Shown here: in pieces, positions 50,701 through 61,790 of the stretch
How the letters are laid out: each line of letters opens with the position of its first letter
How positions within the stretch are numbered: the stretch's first letter is position 1
Assembly (NCBI RefSeq): GCF_002443255.2
Contig: NW_019211458.1
Coordinates: 19,981,509 to 20,045,508, forward strand
Direction of reading: 5' to 3'
DNA length: 64,000 nt
Source of the DNA: Varroa destructor
Taxonomy: Eukaryota > Arthropoda > Arachnida > Mesostigmata > Varroidae
The notes under the pieces: model-generated
Seen by the model: only the letters and a program-made list of their open reading frames with translations
Told to the model about the DNA's origin: nothing
The model's database searches: none
Made by a program: the position numbers and the translations under genes

Positions 50701-51043
50701 TACAATATTAATTAACGACTTAACGGGCAAGTGGCTTAGGGTACTTCTGTATATACACCTTTGTCTCTACTTAATAGAATTGCAGCCCTTACCAAAAGAT
50801 GCCCTAAAGAACTTGGTTGATGTTTCCTTAGCTTTATCTGCTTTCTACGAGCCGAATCGATCAACACAGATGCCACCGATCCTGCTGTTCAGTTTGCCTG
50901 CAACCCAGTTTTCTTGTGCGGTGTTCGCGTGATTGTCCAGCCCGGTATGACAAGGTCGCGAGAATAAGCACCAGTGGCAGTAAGAGCTTAGCAAGCAAGA
51001 GAGGATGAGATATACTAACAGATTTTGTAGTGTTCTTCTATTT

Positions 51044-51292
51044 CTAGAGAATGGCTTCGGATTTCATAAATTCGTGAAGGGCGAGGCTGTTGGTCGTTGC
51101 CGATGATGGATGAAGATGACCGCTTGGCAGGATCGGCAGCTGCGAGTCGAGGTCACCGTCAGGACCCGAGACAACAGGAAGCAGCGACGCCTCAATCAAC
51201 GCCTTGTCGGAGCTCCTCATCATTAGCATTCCATGCACGTTGATCATGTGATCTTTGATGTAGTCTTTTCGTGTAAATCGTTTATGACAGAC
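51044..51292 (-). CDS. Zinc-finger ending B, terminal exon (second finger and C-terminus)
   Basis: Terminal exon of a C2H2 transcription factor isoform, 82 codons plus a TAG stop at 51046-51044. It begins right after a TTCTAACAG acceptor with VCHKRFTRKDYIKDHMINVH, completing a finger whose first Cys (NCQ) is on the previous exon: C-x2-C-x12-H-x4-H. The tail is about 60 residues, Ser/Leu/Pro-rich (DLDSQLPILPSGHLHPSS), with no further motif. The RFTRKDxxxxH wording is typical of paired fingers at the ends of broad/tramtrack/lola-type BTB factors; the tramtrack second finger reads FTRKDNMTAH. Joined in phase 0 to 52246. Confidence 0.85.
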   Translation of the reverse strand, partial: VCHKRFTRKDYIKDHMINVHGMLMMRSSDKALIEASLLPVVSGPDGDLDSQLPILPSGHLHPSSATTNSLALHEFMKSEAIL

Positions 51293-52245
51293 CTGTTAGA
51301 AAACAGAGATAGAATAGGAAGCTTTAGCATGTCAGGAAAATACAAGCAAACCAACACACACAATCCCAGGTACGATATAGGCGGTCAAATATATTTTGTA
51401 AAAAAAAGCAAACTTGATCTTATGTGCGACATGCTGTTCTAAACTATTAGATATTTATTTATTAAGTAACCAATACTTATAATTAGTAGCCTTTCATCAA
51501 TTGATTTATTATGCTTCTGGCGCAAAGAGCTTTGGTTATGTAATTTGTATATTGCTTTGATGAATTCAGTTATATGTACGCGAGGCGGCGATCTAATATA
51601 GGGTGGACTTTGGCGGGATGTTTACCCACTATTTCCTTATACTAAAAAGCTAGCTTCTTTGTAGGTTAAACCACAGACCCCTCGTGACAGAAGCGGATGC
51701 GTTGTTTTCGCAGTTAGAGAGAAAACAAGCTATTATTTGATCTCTTCAAATGAAAACATTCTCTTCGGCCAACATCGATGGTCTACTTTTGTTGCTAGAT
51801 TTCATGTGGTTTCTGAAAAATCCGGGAAAAAATTTCAATGAGGCAAACCGAAGGCTCCTCGATAGGGTTTCGATTAAAAGAGAGTTCGAAAAATCATCAA
51901 AATGGTTCAAAAAGTTATTTTTTATGCAAAAATTAATGATCGTTTTGAAAAAGCGAACACAGTTTTGTTTTAAACTTCTTGCGTCTTTAGAGTTTCCAGT
52001 TGTTTTGTGCACTGGCATTGTTGGAACTTTCGACCTATCATTGGTCCTAAATTGAGTTTTGCTGGAATTTGAGGGACACTTTATGAAGTTAACACCTATC
52101 AGAGTGTCATTTCACGGACATTTACTATCAAAAAATGATTTGTGGTTCAAATAAAGTGTACTTTGAAAATGTCTATTGAGTGCTTTAGTGAAACAGTAAG
52201 CGAGTGTGTATATATTGATAACATGCGGTCGCTTATATCTTGTAC
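51293..52245 (-). other. Intron inside zinc-finger ending B
   Basis: Phase-0 GT-AG intron of 953 nt that splits finger 2. A 101-codon plus-strand frame (51750-52055) is Phe/Lys-rich, overlaps a 90-codon minus frame, and shows no domain. Confidence 0.75.
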
Positions 52246-52349
52246 CTGACAGTTATAGCGTTTGCGAATTGTTTCATGTCGCTCCATGTGCCGCCTCAAC
52301 GATGAGTTGTTGTAGAAGACGCGATCGCAGATCAGGCATTTGCGACCAT
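52246..52349 (-). CDS. Zinc-finger ending B, first exon (finger 1 and start of finger 2)
   Basis: A 104-nt internal exon: two bases completing a split codon, then 34 codons up to CAG before a GTACAAG donor. It encodes GRKCLICDRVFYNNSSLRRH followed by MERHETIRKRYNCQ. Finger 1 is C-x2-C-x12-H-x3-H, with the usual Phe and Leu core positions. The second finger is interrupted by the intron after its second residue past the first Cys. The acceptor is AATCTTCAG at 52351-52350 and enters in phase 1, the same as ending A at 55274. It was found by direct minus-strand translation, since the exon has no clear start codon. The N-terminal (BTB) exons are not seen. Confidence 0.85.
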
Positions 52350-54981
52350 CTGAAGATTCACGATAGGCCGGTGCCAGCAGGGCGACGATCCAGCAAGATG
52401 ACAGGGATATGTATGGGGTGGTCAGGGGAAAAAAACACCGGAGCCCATCAAAAAAGCAGGAACAAGGAAATCACACGGCACAATGTTGGCACCACAGGAT
52501 TAGTTTTTGACGTGATACAAGAAGCAATAAAAACGAATCTAGGAAATGTTTTTCATCGTTATGAACGCTTAGACTACAGTTGGAAGAAACGAGAAAATCA
52601 GCGTGCAATAGTCATACGCCAGTCGCCGTGCCTAATGGATATCGTGCACTAGATCCTACAATTATAAAGCCATTAGCAGTCATTCGATCCATGTCTAAGC
52701 GAGAACGAAAAACCTTATTGCTTGTTTTCACCTACGAGCGAAGAAGAGTAAAGATGCCAATAGAAAACATACTTGGTAACAAATTTCGAGCTAGAGAGAT
52801 GCAGAGTAAGTTCACGAGTGCATAATAGGTCCAGTTTTCTATGTACCACAAAACGAACTCGCGGTCTCGCACGATATGGTAAATAATCAATAAAATTGTT
52901 ATAAACAGGGTAGTTGATTGTTACGCATCGTAGTAGTAGTTGAAATCGGCCTACAAGTATATGTGAGGTCTGCAACCAGCACGCGACACCGATTGATTAA
53001 GGAATCAAGTTGAGAAAACGGGAATTAGGTGGATGGGAAATAAAAGGAGGGTATTTATTGTTCCGCCCAGAAGACGAGGGAACAGTGTGGTATAAGCGTT
53101 ACGGCAAAAGTGCATCTAGTTCTGGCTGAAATTTGTTTTTAATATGTTTTGACTATTTTCATTAGTTTTTTTTTTTATCTTTTACTCAAGAATAGCCATG
53201 TGATGCGACAGACGAGCTATGTCACCGACGGCCAATTCTGCAACGAGAGTAACATGTGTTAACGTAACAATCATGACTAAATTAAGACGGTCAGACGGAT
53301 GGAGTGAAAAAAATTAATAACAGGTAGTATTGTAATTAATGAGCGACAATACGGAGAACACGTCAACAACACACGAAGGAAACCGATGACAGTTGATGTA
53401 CACAAATCGCATTCATTCTACAGATATATCCGATAAATATTCGATCAAATAAATGGCATGCGTCGCGATAGGCGCCTATATGATAGATGAGCGCTTTTAA
53501 AAGGAACGGACGTATACAACAACTCAACGTTCTAACAAAGCGAAACGTACTATTTCTAACTTATTAAGAACTACTAAGTTCGCAACCTTTAACAGCCTTC
53601 GAACCATTAAGTTGCTGCCGGCAACTTACCGACGCGGTATAACAACAAGAACAATGTAGTTAACAATGTGATATACTCAATTTATTGTGTAACACATAAC
53701 AGCCTATATCTTGTAAAAAAAAAAAACACCAATAATAACAGCATGGCGTTAGTGCTATCTACAGCTGAAAGTTTACTGCACATAATCATAATGCTATTTA
53801 CTATACTACGTTTCACTTTATGTACACAGATGTGTTTAGTTTGCTTACAGATTTACTTATTGTTGGAAAGACGGCAGAATTCAGGGGCCTGATAAAACGG
53901 CGTGTGTCAAAACTTGATATTGTTAAGTTAAAGTGAGGATAACGATGGTGCCACAAAATTAGCAGCAGCGATGAGGCGATAACAACAAATAACAATAACT
54001 AATTAAAGAGAAAAAAACTAAGTAATGGAAATAAACGTTTGTAAAATGTAACAGGTAGATCTACTTGGTCTTGTGTACATACATTGGACGTGTTTAACAT
54101 AGAGCCCTCTAATTCTCATTGCGCTACGAAGGTTCACATTTCCCGTGATTTGTTGCATCGCGATTTATCGCACCGTAGAGGATGTGGTGAGCTACTCCGT
54201 AAAGAACACAACACAGAGGTAGTTTTATGACAGAGTTAAAATTATACATTGTGCTAAACCAACTGAAATCGGATCGAAAAAACAAGTAGATTTTGCTAGG
54301 ATTGCTAAAGTTGACTTCTTTTTGATATTGTATGTTGGCACAACACAGGGTTCGATGGTATACTTATTTGAGAATCTAGGGGATAAGGAAAATGTCAAAT
54401 GTACCTTAGAAACTCCACAGCTAAAGTTCCAAGTTGCTAAGGGGCTCTTCGAAGACTTCAACTTATTATGCCGCCACAACGCGCCTGTTGTAAACAGTTA
54501 CTTCGTCAGTTACGAAAAACATCAAAGCAGGTAGCACCGAAACGACGACCCCGAAAATGAGTCATCTCGTCGAATTTTACCCACAAGTTATTGTGACTAA
54601 GAATAACATAGGTTTCGTTCAAGACACACATCAGTGTAACATCATAATAACGATCAGTTTGATTCTCAGATGTTAGCTTGCGTCCGTCAAAACCTGTTAT
54701 TACGAATCACACAGTTTTAGAATGACTGGGTCCTGTAAATATACATGCTATACTAGATATATACATCGTTCATAAGAACGTCGGCCGCGTTGTATTTACA
54801 CCGTCCCAGTGCTGTCAGCTCAGTGCCGTGTACGCTACATACGTAAGCACCATGTAACTTATGGATTGCCAAATGCACCTAAATGTTTCGCCTCATTTAG
54901 AAAATGCCATCACCTTTTATAGCAAACCCCTTCTAACATATTGAAAAGAATGTCCTTAAGCATCATAACAGAAGGTTGAAA
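52350..54981 (-). other. Spacer between the two zinc-finger endings
   Basis: About 2.6 kb that should hold the 3' UTR of ending A and intron sequence for ending B. No further finger exon or gene is recognised on either strand. AT-rich throughout. Confidence 0.65.
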
Positions 54982-55274
54982 TTAGTAGAACCATAACGTA
55001 TTGCCGTTTGGAGGAAGCAGACCACCCTCAGCGACTATACGTAATCTACAGATTTTTAGATGAGCCTTCATCGTGTCCTTTCGACCATAACTTCTAGAGC
55101 AGAGAGGACAACGAAAAGGTTCTGCACGAGGATTGTGTAATCGAAGGTGCCGCCTAGCGTTTGAGGGTGAATTGAAACGCCTTTCGCAGTACGGACATCG
55201 AAATTGACCAGGTCCGTCTGATATAATGCCCAAGGCATCGGGACCAACAACGGCAGCAAGGACAACATCAGTTC
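54982..55274 (-). CDS. Zinc-finger ending A, terminal exon (two fingers)
   Basis: Alternative terminal exon: two bases of a split codon plus 96 codons and a TAA stop (54984-54982). The acceptor is AATATTCTTTCAG. The protein part opens TDVVLAAVVGPDALG, then finger 1 FRCPYCERRFNSPSNARRHL (C-x2-C-x12-H-x3-H), an 8-residue linker, then finger 2 FRCPLCSRSYGRKDTMKAHL, whose last ligand is Cys (H-x3-C, AHLKIC). It ends ILPPNG-like: GGLLPPNGNTLWFY. A finger pair on a phase-1 terminal exon with a short tail is the layout of alternative 3' ends in BTB-ZF genes such as lola and broad. DNA-binding specificity would differ from ending B. The exact orthologue is not identified. Confidence 0.88.
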
Positions 55275-58200
55275 CTGAAAGAATATTTTATCAGTGAGTG
55301 TACATTTTGCCGCTGCGTCATATTACTGAAATGAACTTCATATTTGGCACTGCACTCACAAGTTGTAGCAACCACAATCATAGTAGTAAGCACAATCGGT
55401 TATGTATAAAATCATCAAAATTCACTCTTCAAACACAGTTGTTTTAGCTTTAGGTCAAACCACGTCATGTCCGACAAGTTAGAGCAAATGACGATGATGT
55501 TCGAGCGCGGGCCTACGTAATCTGGAAACGAAACATCGCAACAAATACAGAGATCAGAAAGAAATCATCAAGCATTATTCACAAGAGCTTCTTACGGAAA
55601 CGCATTTTCTTTACGTTGCAATATATCTAAGTGATCCGCAGCAGACCCTAGTGAAGCAAGCATAATCTAAGCCTAGTACGAATATCTTAGGAGTGTTTGA
55701 GTAAACTATATTAGTTAGGCAGAAAGGTTGGGAGAAATTCATTTAACAACTGCACCAGAGTGTATAAGGCGCAGCGATTGTCAAAATTCGGTGGTACAAT
55801 CCAGTGAATCTGAAAAAAACGAGAGAAAGCCCTGCTTAGCAGTCTTGTGTATTGTTCATGTTTATGATGAGTCACGCACGGACGCTGCCGCCTAAAAAAA
55901 CTCGTTTCAAATGAAGTTCTGATGAAGGAATCAGCATCTGAAAACGAGTTGAAAGAGAATACAGGTTTGTTTAAACGGTTCAGGGCAAAAGTTGACAAAG
56001 TCCTAAACATACGTAAATTTGGTATGTTTAGTTGCGAACGACATTCTGCGCTGCCTGCTTATAACAAATCACCTATCAGACTATATATTTGTCTAATTAA
56101 TTATGGAGACGTGGCATATGTATCGCCTATTATAGCAAGTTTCAACGGTAGCAAACACGCAGCAAGACAAATGTGGAACAACGTCTCGTAAACTCGCTCT
56201 GTCTCTATAACACATGCTATTTATTCGAATAAGTTGAACTTGATTAAACTTTAAAATCAACCATTCTGTCTAGCGAAAATTTATTGAGCTTAAAATGGTC
56301 CTGAGTAATAATATGCATTGTGCGGTGATGAAAAAAGCTGACAAAGAGTGTCACGAATGAAGTACAATATATAGATATTAAAAATAAGTTGAATTAGGGC
56401 TTTAAAATTAAATTAAATTTTAATAGTATAAAATAACCGTTTGAACACAACGTCTGTCTGTGCCGTACGTTGGTGACAAAAGGATTCATGAGGTTTCCAC
56501 GCGTTTAACGTTTGAGTCGACAATGGCCTTAACAATAAATCTAAAGCTAGATCGCAAGCATGGACCAGACTTGCAAACTACAAATTTAAATATGTTAGTT
56601 AGATTTCGGATAATTCTGATAGTTTTTTTTGAAAACACATAAAACTTTCTGCTTATAGACTAGTACTATTAGCCACTGTGGAAACGATGAAATGTACGCG
56701 TTCGAAATATTAATTAACTAGAAGATTACATAGCACTAGCACTAGCGAAGATTGGGTTGATACTAGAAGCAAGGGTCGGATCTTGGATTGAAAAAAGGCC
56801 AACAAAAATGGAAAAATCGATCATTCCAACTTTCGTAAAGATCTTGCTACGCTTCACAGTTCCCGCTATATCGCAACAGAATAAAAGTATTGAAGTTTAT
56901 TTTTTGAGCATTTAAATATCTCTCAAAATACGTTCATGTTGAAAGGAAACAGATTTATAAAACGTCGGCATCAACTTGTCTCCTAAGTTTAACGCTCACG
57001 GTAAGCCGTGAAGGACAGCGTGAAATTGTTTAAGAACAGAAGAAGACTGACTGAAAAGTTTAAGAATCTCGTTGAAAAATATATAACCTAATAAACAACG
57101 ACGAATTACAGATCCCGTTTTCGATTAGACCGTTATCGAAATGTCTACTCGCCAGTCTTTTGCTGGCTCATTGAAAATTTAAAGGCGATGAAATAATAAA
57201 AGGCGAACAGGATTTTTTTGCTTGACCCAATGTGCCCACGTGCGGGGCGGATGGTAATAAAAGATATGTTTAAAATCGCAAGTCTGACATCCAGTGAGTC
57301 AAAGCAATCCGGGTGGTATTTTAGACAAAGAAAAAAAAAAGCTTTTACAAGTTTGAGTTCGCAAACAGAAACAATTGTTGCTGGTGTATATTTTAGTCGT
57401 TGTCCTGACGAAACCTAACAAACTCGAAAGAACGACGTTTTGAAGGCACCATGCTCCCTTCAATGGGAAAAGAACACAATGCACTACGCTGGTTCTCAGG
57501 CGACGGCAGGTTGAAAAATTGCTAAACAATAAATGTACCTACTCCTATTTCCGATAACTATACAATTAATTCATTTATATTTTGCACTAAGATGCCAGAT
57601 ACAAGATGTTCTCTTGTTTCCAACGATTCCTCATATAAACAATACAAAGGAAGACATAACTTCTAACCGTAAAAGTTGATACGAAACGATATGGGACGTC
57701 GAAACGTTTTGCTGCAATATTTTACGGATTTACTAAAAGCGATTCCTGATCCTTAGAATCCATACGACTATGTCAACGCGTAATGGATACCGAAACAAAG
57801 CCTAGCTTCACACTGCTCTTTAGTCACCCAGTAAATATGGCGATGACTTCAAAATGGTAGCGTAATCGTTATCAGCAAATATCCTCGTGTCTAGATACGT
57901 ATACGTGTAATTAAGGTTGCAAGTATTATATATTTAAAACGTTTCGAATCATTCCGCTTTTATTCAGGCGATCGCAATGACTGCGACCGCGCTAGTACCA
58001 CTAGCTTCGAAAAGAACAGGCCGACTTTTGCAATCTCGAAATCTCCTGATCTGCGTCCTCCGGGATATGATAAAGGCATTCGGCTCCCGATGTGTTTTCA
58101 GCGTGGATTTGCTCGACTACTACATGAGAATACTGCATTAATGCGATGATATCACATCTATGCACACCCTAGTAGCAGTTCTGCTATTGCTATTTTACCT

Positions 58201-61100
58201 TAATGTTCTGATTCTTACTTTGTGCGTAGGAGCACAAAATCAATATTCTATCGAATAGGTGTGTTACGCAAGTGAACGGTGCCGTTGCTCGGCGAGCTCA
58301 TAAAACTCGTTCTACATGTTCTATGGTGTAAAGGCAGGCACGCCGCGCCAACGTGAATATAGACGTGGCCAAATTGACATTTCAAGGTAGTGTCCTAGGC
58401 TACCCACAGTTACGGGAAACTAGTTTTGATTTGTCTACTTTAAATGGTCGTTAAAGAGATACCCTTTAGGATAACAACCCGGTTGAAACTGGCGGGCAAA
58501 TAGACTATTAGCGTCGCCGTGTGGTAACTAACTAGTAGGAGACGCGCGTGGGAAACGCCGTGGACTTGAGTATAGCAGAAGCCGGTCGGTCTGCCCTTGA
58601 ACGGATCAATGGCTGGCAAGAACTGAAACTCAAACTGTAAAGACACAGTCGGTGTAATTCGACTGACTGGGTTGTAGCCAAGAGAAAACCAACGGCGACG
58701 CCATTCCGTCACGAAGCTGAACCTCTCCTGTAGGATATCTGTTGGCTTGTCATAATGGCAGATTCAAGGTGTTCTTCAAAAGATCACATCCTCCAGGTTA
58801 GCACCTTAGATGAGATACTTGAAGCCTACAGCCTCAGCAAACAAGCAACGAACTGACATATATTATAAGGACAATCTATGTGAGAAGTCTTAACAAGACA
58901 CTTCGCGATGCTGTCAAGTCAAAAATGACTCACTTAATTTTGGACCTCGGTCATGCTCCTCAATGAAACGGTTTTCGATCAATCGCGGAACAGATATTGG
59001 GTCGGTAAATGGCTAATGGTAGATAGACTGTGCGAGCTTACTTTAAAGCGTGAGTTGCATTAGAACGTCCACTTTTGCATGGTAAATTGGAGGGTAAAGA
59101 TCTACGACGAGGTGTTGCGATTTTACATATTTATTTCCCTCGAGAAACGCACTCAGTGAATTGCGGCTAAACACAATTCGCCCCCATGTCCATATGAATG
59201 ATCAACAAACTTGAACTTCACAGGCTGACTGATAACTTGGGGCTTAAAGGTGTTTAGTTTTGCGCGACAGTTTTTAGGTGCTTTCTCAGTAGTGAAGCCT
59301 TCCTGATAGTCTTGAAAGAGGCAGGTTGTCCAAGATGCGTTTTGCGACTTTAGCAACAGAGAGCCATCGAGGCGGGCTAAAATGCTTTTCTTTGGAAAGA
59401 AAGGTGGAACTAACACAGTAACTCAGAATTATTGTAAAAGTAAAGACATGCGCAAGATAACTTCCTATTTCCAGAATTGTTCGTCGATGCCGCAATGAAA
59501 TGAAGATTTGCCCTATTTTGTACTAGCAAAAAAAGCGGCCGGCAATGTATTGTGATCTAAACTTTCCGATTCTGACATCGGAAACGTATAACATAAATCA
59601 GCAGTGCCAGCCTCCAAGCCTAGATTAGGAAACGTGTCGCGTATTGCAGCCTTGTGAGCTAGAGTATCACCAATGTGCTTGTATCTGTGTTTAATTCAAA
59701 GTAGCTGAACTGTGTGTGCTCGTTATGAGGAAGTCAGCATAAAAGTACGATATGCTGACGTAAGCTGCGGTTTTCAATCAGAATTTAAGAAATAAGTTTA
59801 GATTTCTAGTTGAACTATAATCTACCGAATATATATATATAGATATATATATGTAAATCCGTATTTTTCGAGTACGGATTATGCATTGAATAAAAGTACG
59901 GACAACTTTCCACCTTGCGTCGTTTACGCCAGAGTCATAGGCAGGCTTCGTTCGCTTTTGTTTATTCGGCAATGACCAATAGCCGTTCCACTGTGTGTCT
60001 CCCCAAAATTTACCCCTTAAAATAAATAATAGAATTCCCGTGTACTGATAAACAGAACCTTGAAGCGTGTAGCTTTGATGTAACGGTTATGTACGACCGC
60101 CGATAAGCACGACTTGGACAGCTTTTTGCTTTAGCTCGAAGTTCATTTGTTGGTTGCAGAATGGCAATTCGCGGTTGCCAGAAGTAGACTCATTGAACAT
60201 CTTATACCTACTTGGTCGTCTCTAGTCTTAAAAGGGATTCTTCGGCTTCAGTTAGCGCATCAACTGGCAAAGCTTCGTAGGCAACCGTTAGCGCCTGAGT
60301 TGCTCGAGGAATCAAGTCTGCGCTGCACTGCCAGTATGATAAACAAACAGAGTAATGCTGCTCTGGGGAACTGCGCTAACAGCAGAAACCGAGCGACACA
60401 CTAACCGACGGGTCGGGAGACGGACATAGAAACGCGAATTCCAAGAGTAGCGTCGATTTTTTGACTCGTCGTTTTCGGAGCTACTTGTCCTGGCTCTGCT
60501 CGTCCTGCCTCATTACTCAGCCTAACGTTGCAGGCTCGACTGCGCCAGATCCAGGCGTCTAGCCGGTGCCAACAGCGATGGACTACTATGACGCGGTGCT
60601 GTTGGCAAATAGAACAAGAAGCATCGATAATGAGGAGCAAGTTCGACGGAGGAACCCTAAAAGCTGGCCACAAACAACCCGTTGAGTAAAATAAGTATAA
60701 ATCTACTAGCTTAATTCTAGCGGCAACTGGCAAACCTAGTCGTCATATGCCAACGGCATCTGTTCTCTCACCTTTCCGTGAGCAGGCCGTTCCGTGAATA
60801 GTTTTTTAATAGGGGCCATCTGAGAATATGAGCTGATATCTGTATATGTCCCTAATACTTACAAAAATATTCCGCTCTATGCAGATATTTACGCTTGAAG
60901 TTGGAAGTCAAACCTTCACCTAACATGTGGCCGTTGCGCCGTCATCGATGAGCACTGTCCACTTCCTACGTATTTATAATGTTTCATTAGATTAAGTAAT
61001 TTCATAGCAATAATTGATTGCCAGACGAGGCGCGTTCATGTGAAAATTGAAACGATGAATGTGATAAACATGAAAACAGAATTCCGACGGTAAATCATAA
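55275..61100 (-). other. Probable intron/upstream DNA of the zinc-finger gene
   Basis: About 5.8 kb with no supported coding exon and no BTB domain. An AT microsatellite lies at 59829-59852. A short plus-strand frame after an acceptor-like TTTTATTCAG (57958-57967) and a minus frame at 58440-58750 look vaguely protein-like but match nothing I know. A GC-richer patch at about 60.1-60.75 kb has open frames on both strands without domains. Confidence 0.55.
59829..59852. repeat. AT microsatellite with one interruption
   Basis: Two AT runs separated by a single AG step. Confidence 0.9.
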
Positions 61101-61790
61101 CTGTTGCAGCAGGACAGCTTTCTATACGTAAACGTAGCGAACATTGACCATACTAAGAAGATTTCATTCGTCCGCAATGATCCTATTGCGGACGGGATCC
61201 CAAGCAGAGCGGGATTCATATAGTAAGGTCTCATGACAATTGCAACCTTGGATGCCCTGAAAAGTGTTGGTCTATAGTCAGGCAAAAGTTTATCACGAGA
61301 GATGGATCTAATATGAATGGAACGATTCGCCTGGAAACCGGATTGTACGTATATTCCAATTCGAGAACGTGATAGGACGAGTGTAACCAATAATAAAGCC
61401 GGCACGGGCCAAAGCTTATGGATCACTCGCGAATTAGTCACCCAAGGACGACTAAGGGAAGAAGGGCTAATTGCAATCAAGTGGATGGACTACAGGGACA
61501 CTTCGATGGGAAAACGCGATGATACGATTAGAGCATCAAGGTTAGTCCAGCCAATTACCGGATCAGCGATGGTAAGATAACGGCTTCAAAGTAAAAAATA
61601 GGGGTAACTACGATAAGATAAAACAGTTCGCGCCACCGGATGGCTCTTCTGTTAGGATCTGGAACGAAAACATGCTCTACTTCACTCGAGGCATACTGAT
61701 GAGATAATCGCAGCAGGACTGTTAAAACATATCGATGGGACGAACGTAGCAGAGTATCTATAATAGATTATGGGGGTGAGATCAGTCAGT
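61101..61790 (+). mobile_element. Decayed piggyBac-like transposase fragment (tentative)
   Basis: One plus-strand frame, interrupted by stops, gives pieces in the order expected of a piggyBac transposase: ISFVRNDPIADGIPSRAGFI (like the ...YTGKDP...G segment), TIATLDALKSVGL (like ...FTSxxLxxxLKxxG), then NNKAGTGQSLWIT and EEGLIAIKWMDYRDTSM (like ...NRxG... and ...IxAVKWxDxR...). About 60 codons later, in another frame and with a stop, YNRLWG..DQS resembles the YNxxMGGVDxxD box. Stops at 61221-61226, 61275 and about 61312 and a frame change mark it as dead. Spacing between blocks 2 and 3 is longer than usual. No terminal repeats or TTAA duplication were located. This is a motif-level judgement, not an alignment. 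Confidence 0.42.
61170..61192. repeat. Short inverted repeat within the transposase remnant
   Basis: TCCGCAAT (61171-61178) and ATTGCGGA (61185-61192) with a 6-nt loop. Eight-base-pair arms, possibly by chance. Confidence 0.6.

Larger units (their letters stand above)
45701..51043. other. Intergenic / 3' flank of zinc-finger gene, microsatellite-rich
   Basis: Holds the TG/TA compound repeat (45779-45874), the (TA)28 run (46267-46322), a TA run (47160-47177) and a 16-bp perfect palindrome CTATATTTAAATATAG (47784-47799). The right end should include the 3' UTR of the zinc-finger ending that stops at 51044. I could not place its polyadenylation signal. No gene is recognised. Confidence 0.55.

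Noticed and set aside
58440..58750. Minus-strand frame with ERFSFVTEWRRRWF and AIDPFKGRPTG, recalling transposase or RT sequence
   Set aside because: FKGR appears in piggyBac transposases, but no second motif supports it, the strand is opposite to the 61-kb relic, and I cannot align the rest.
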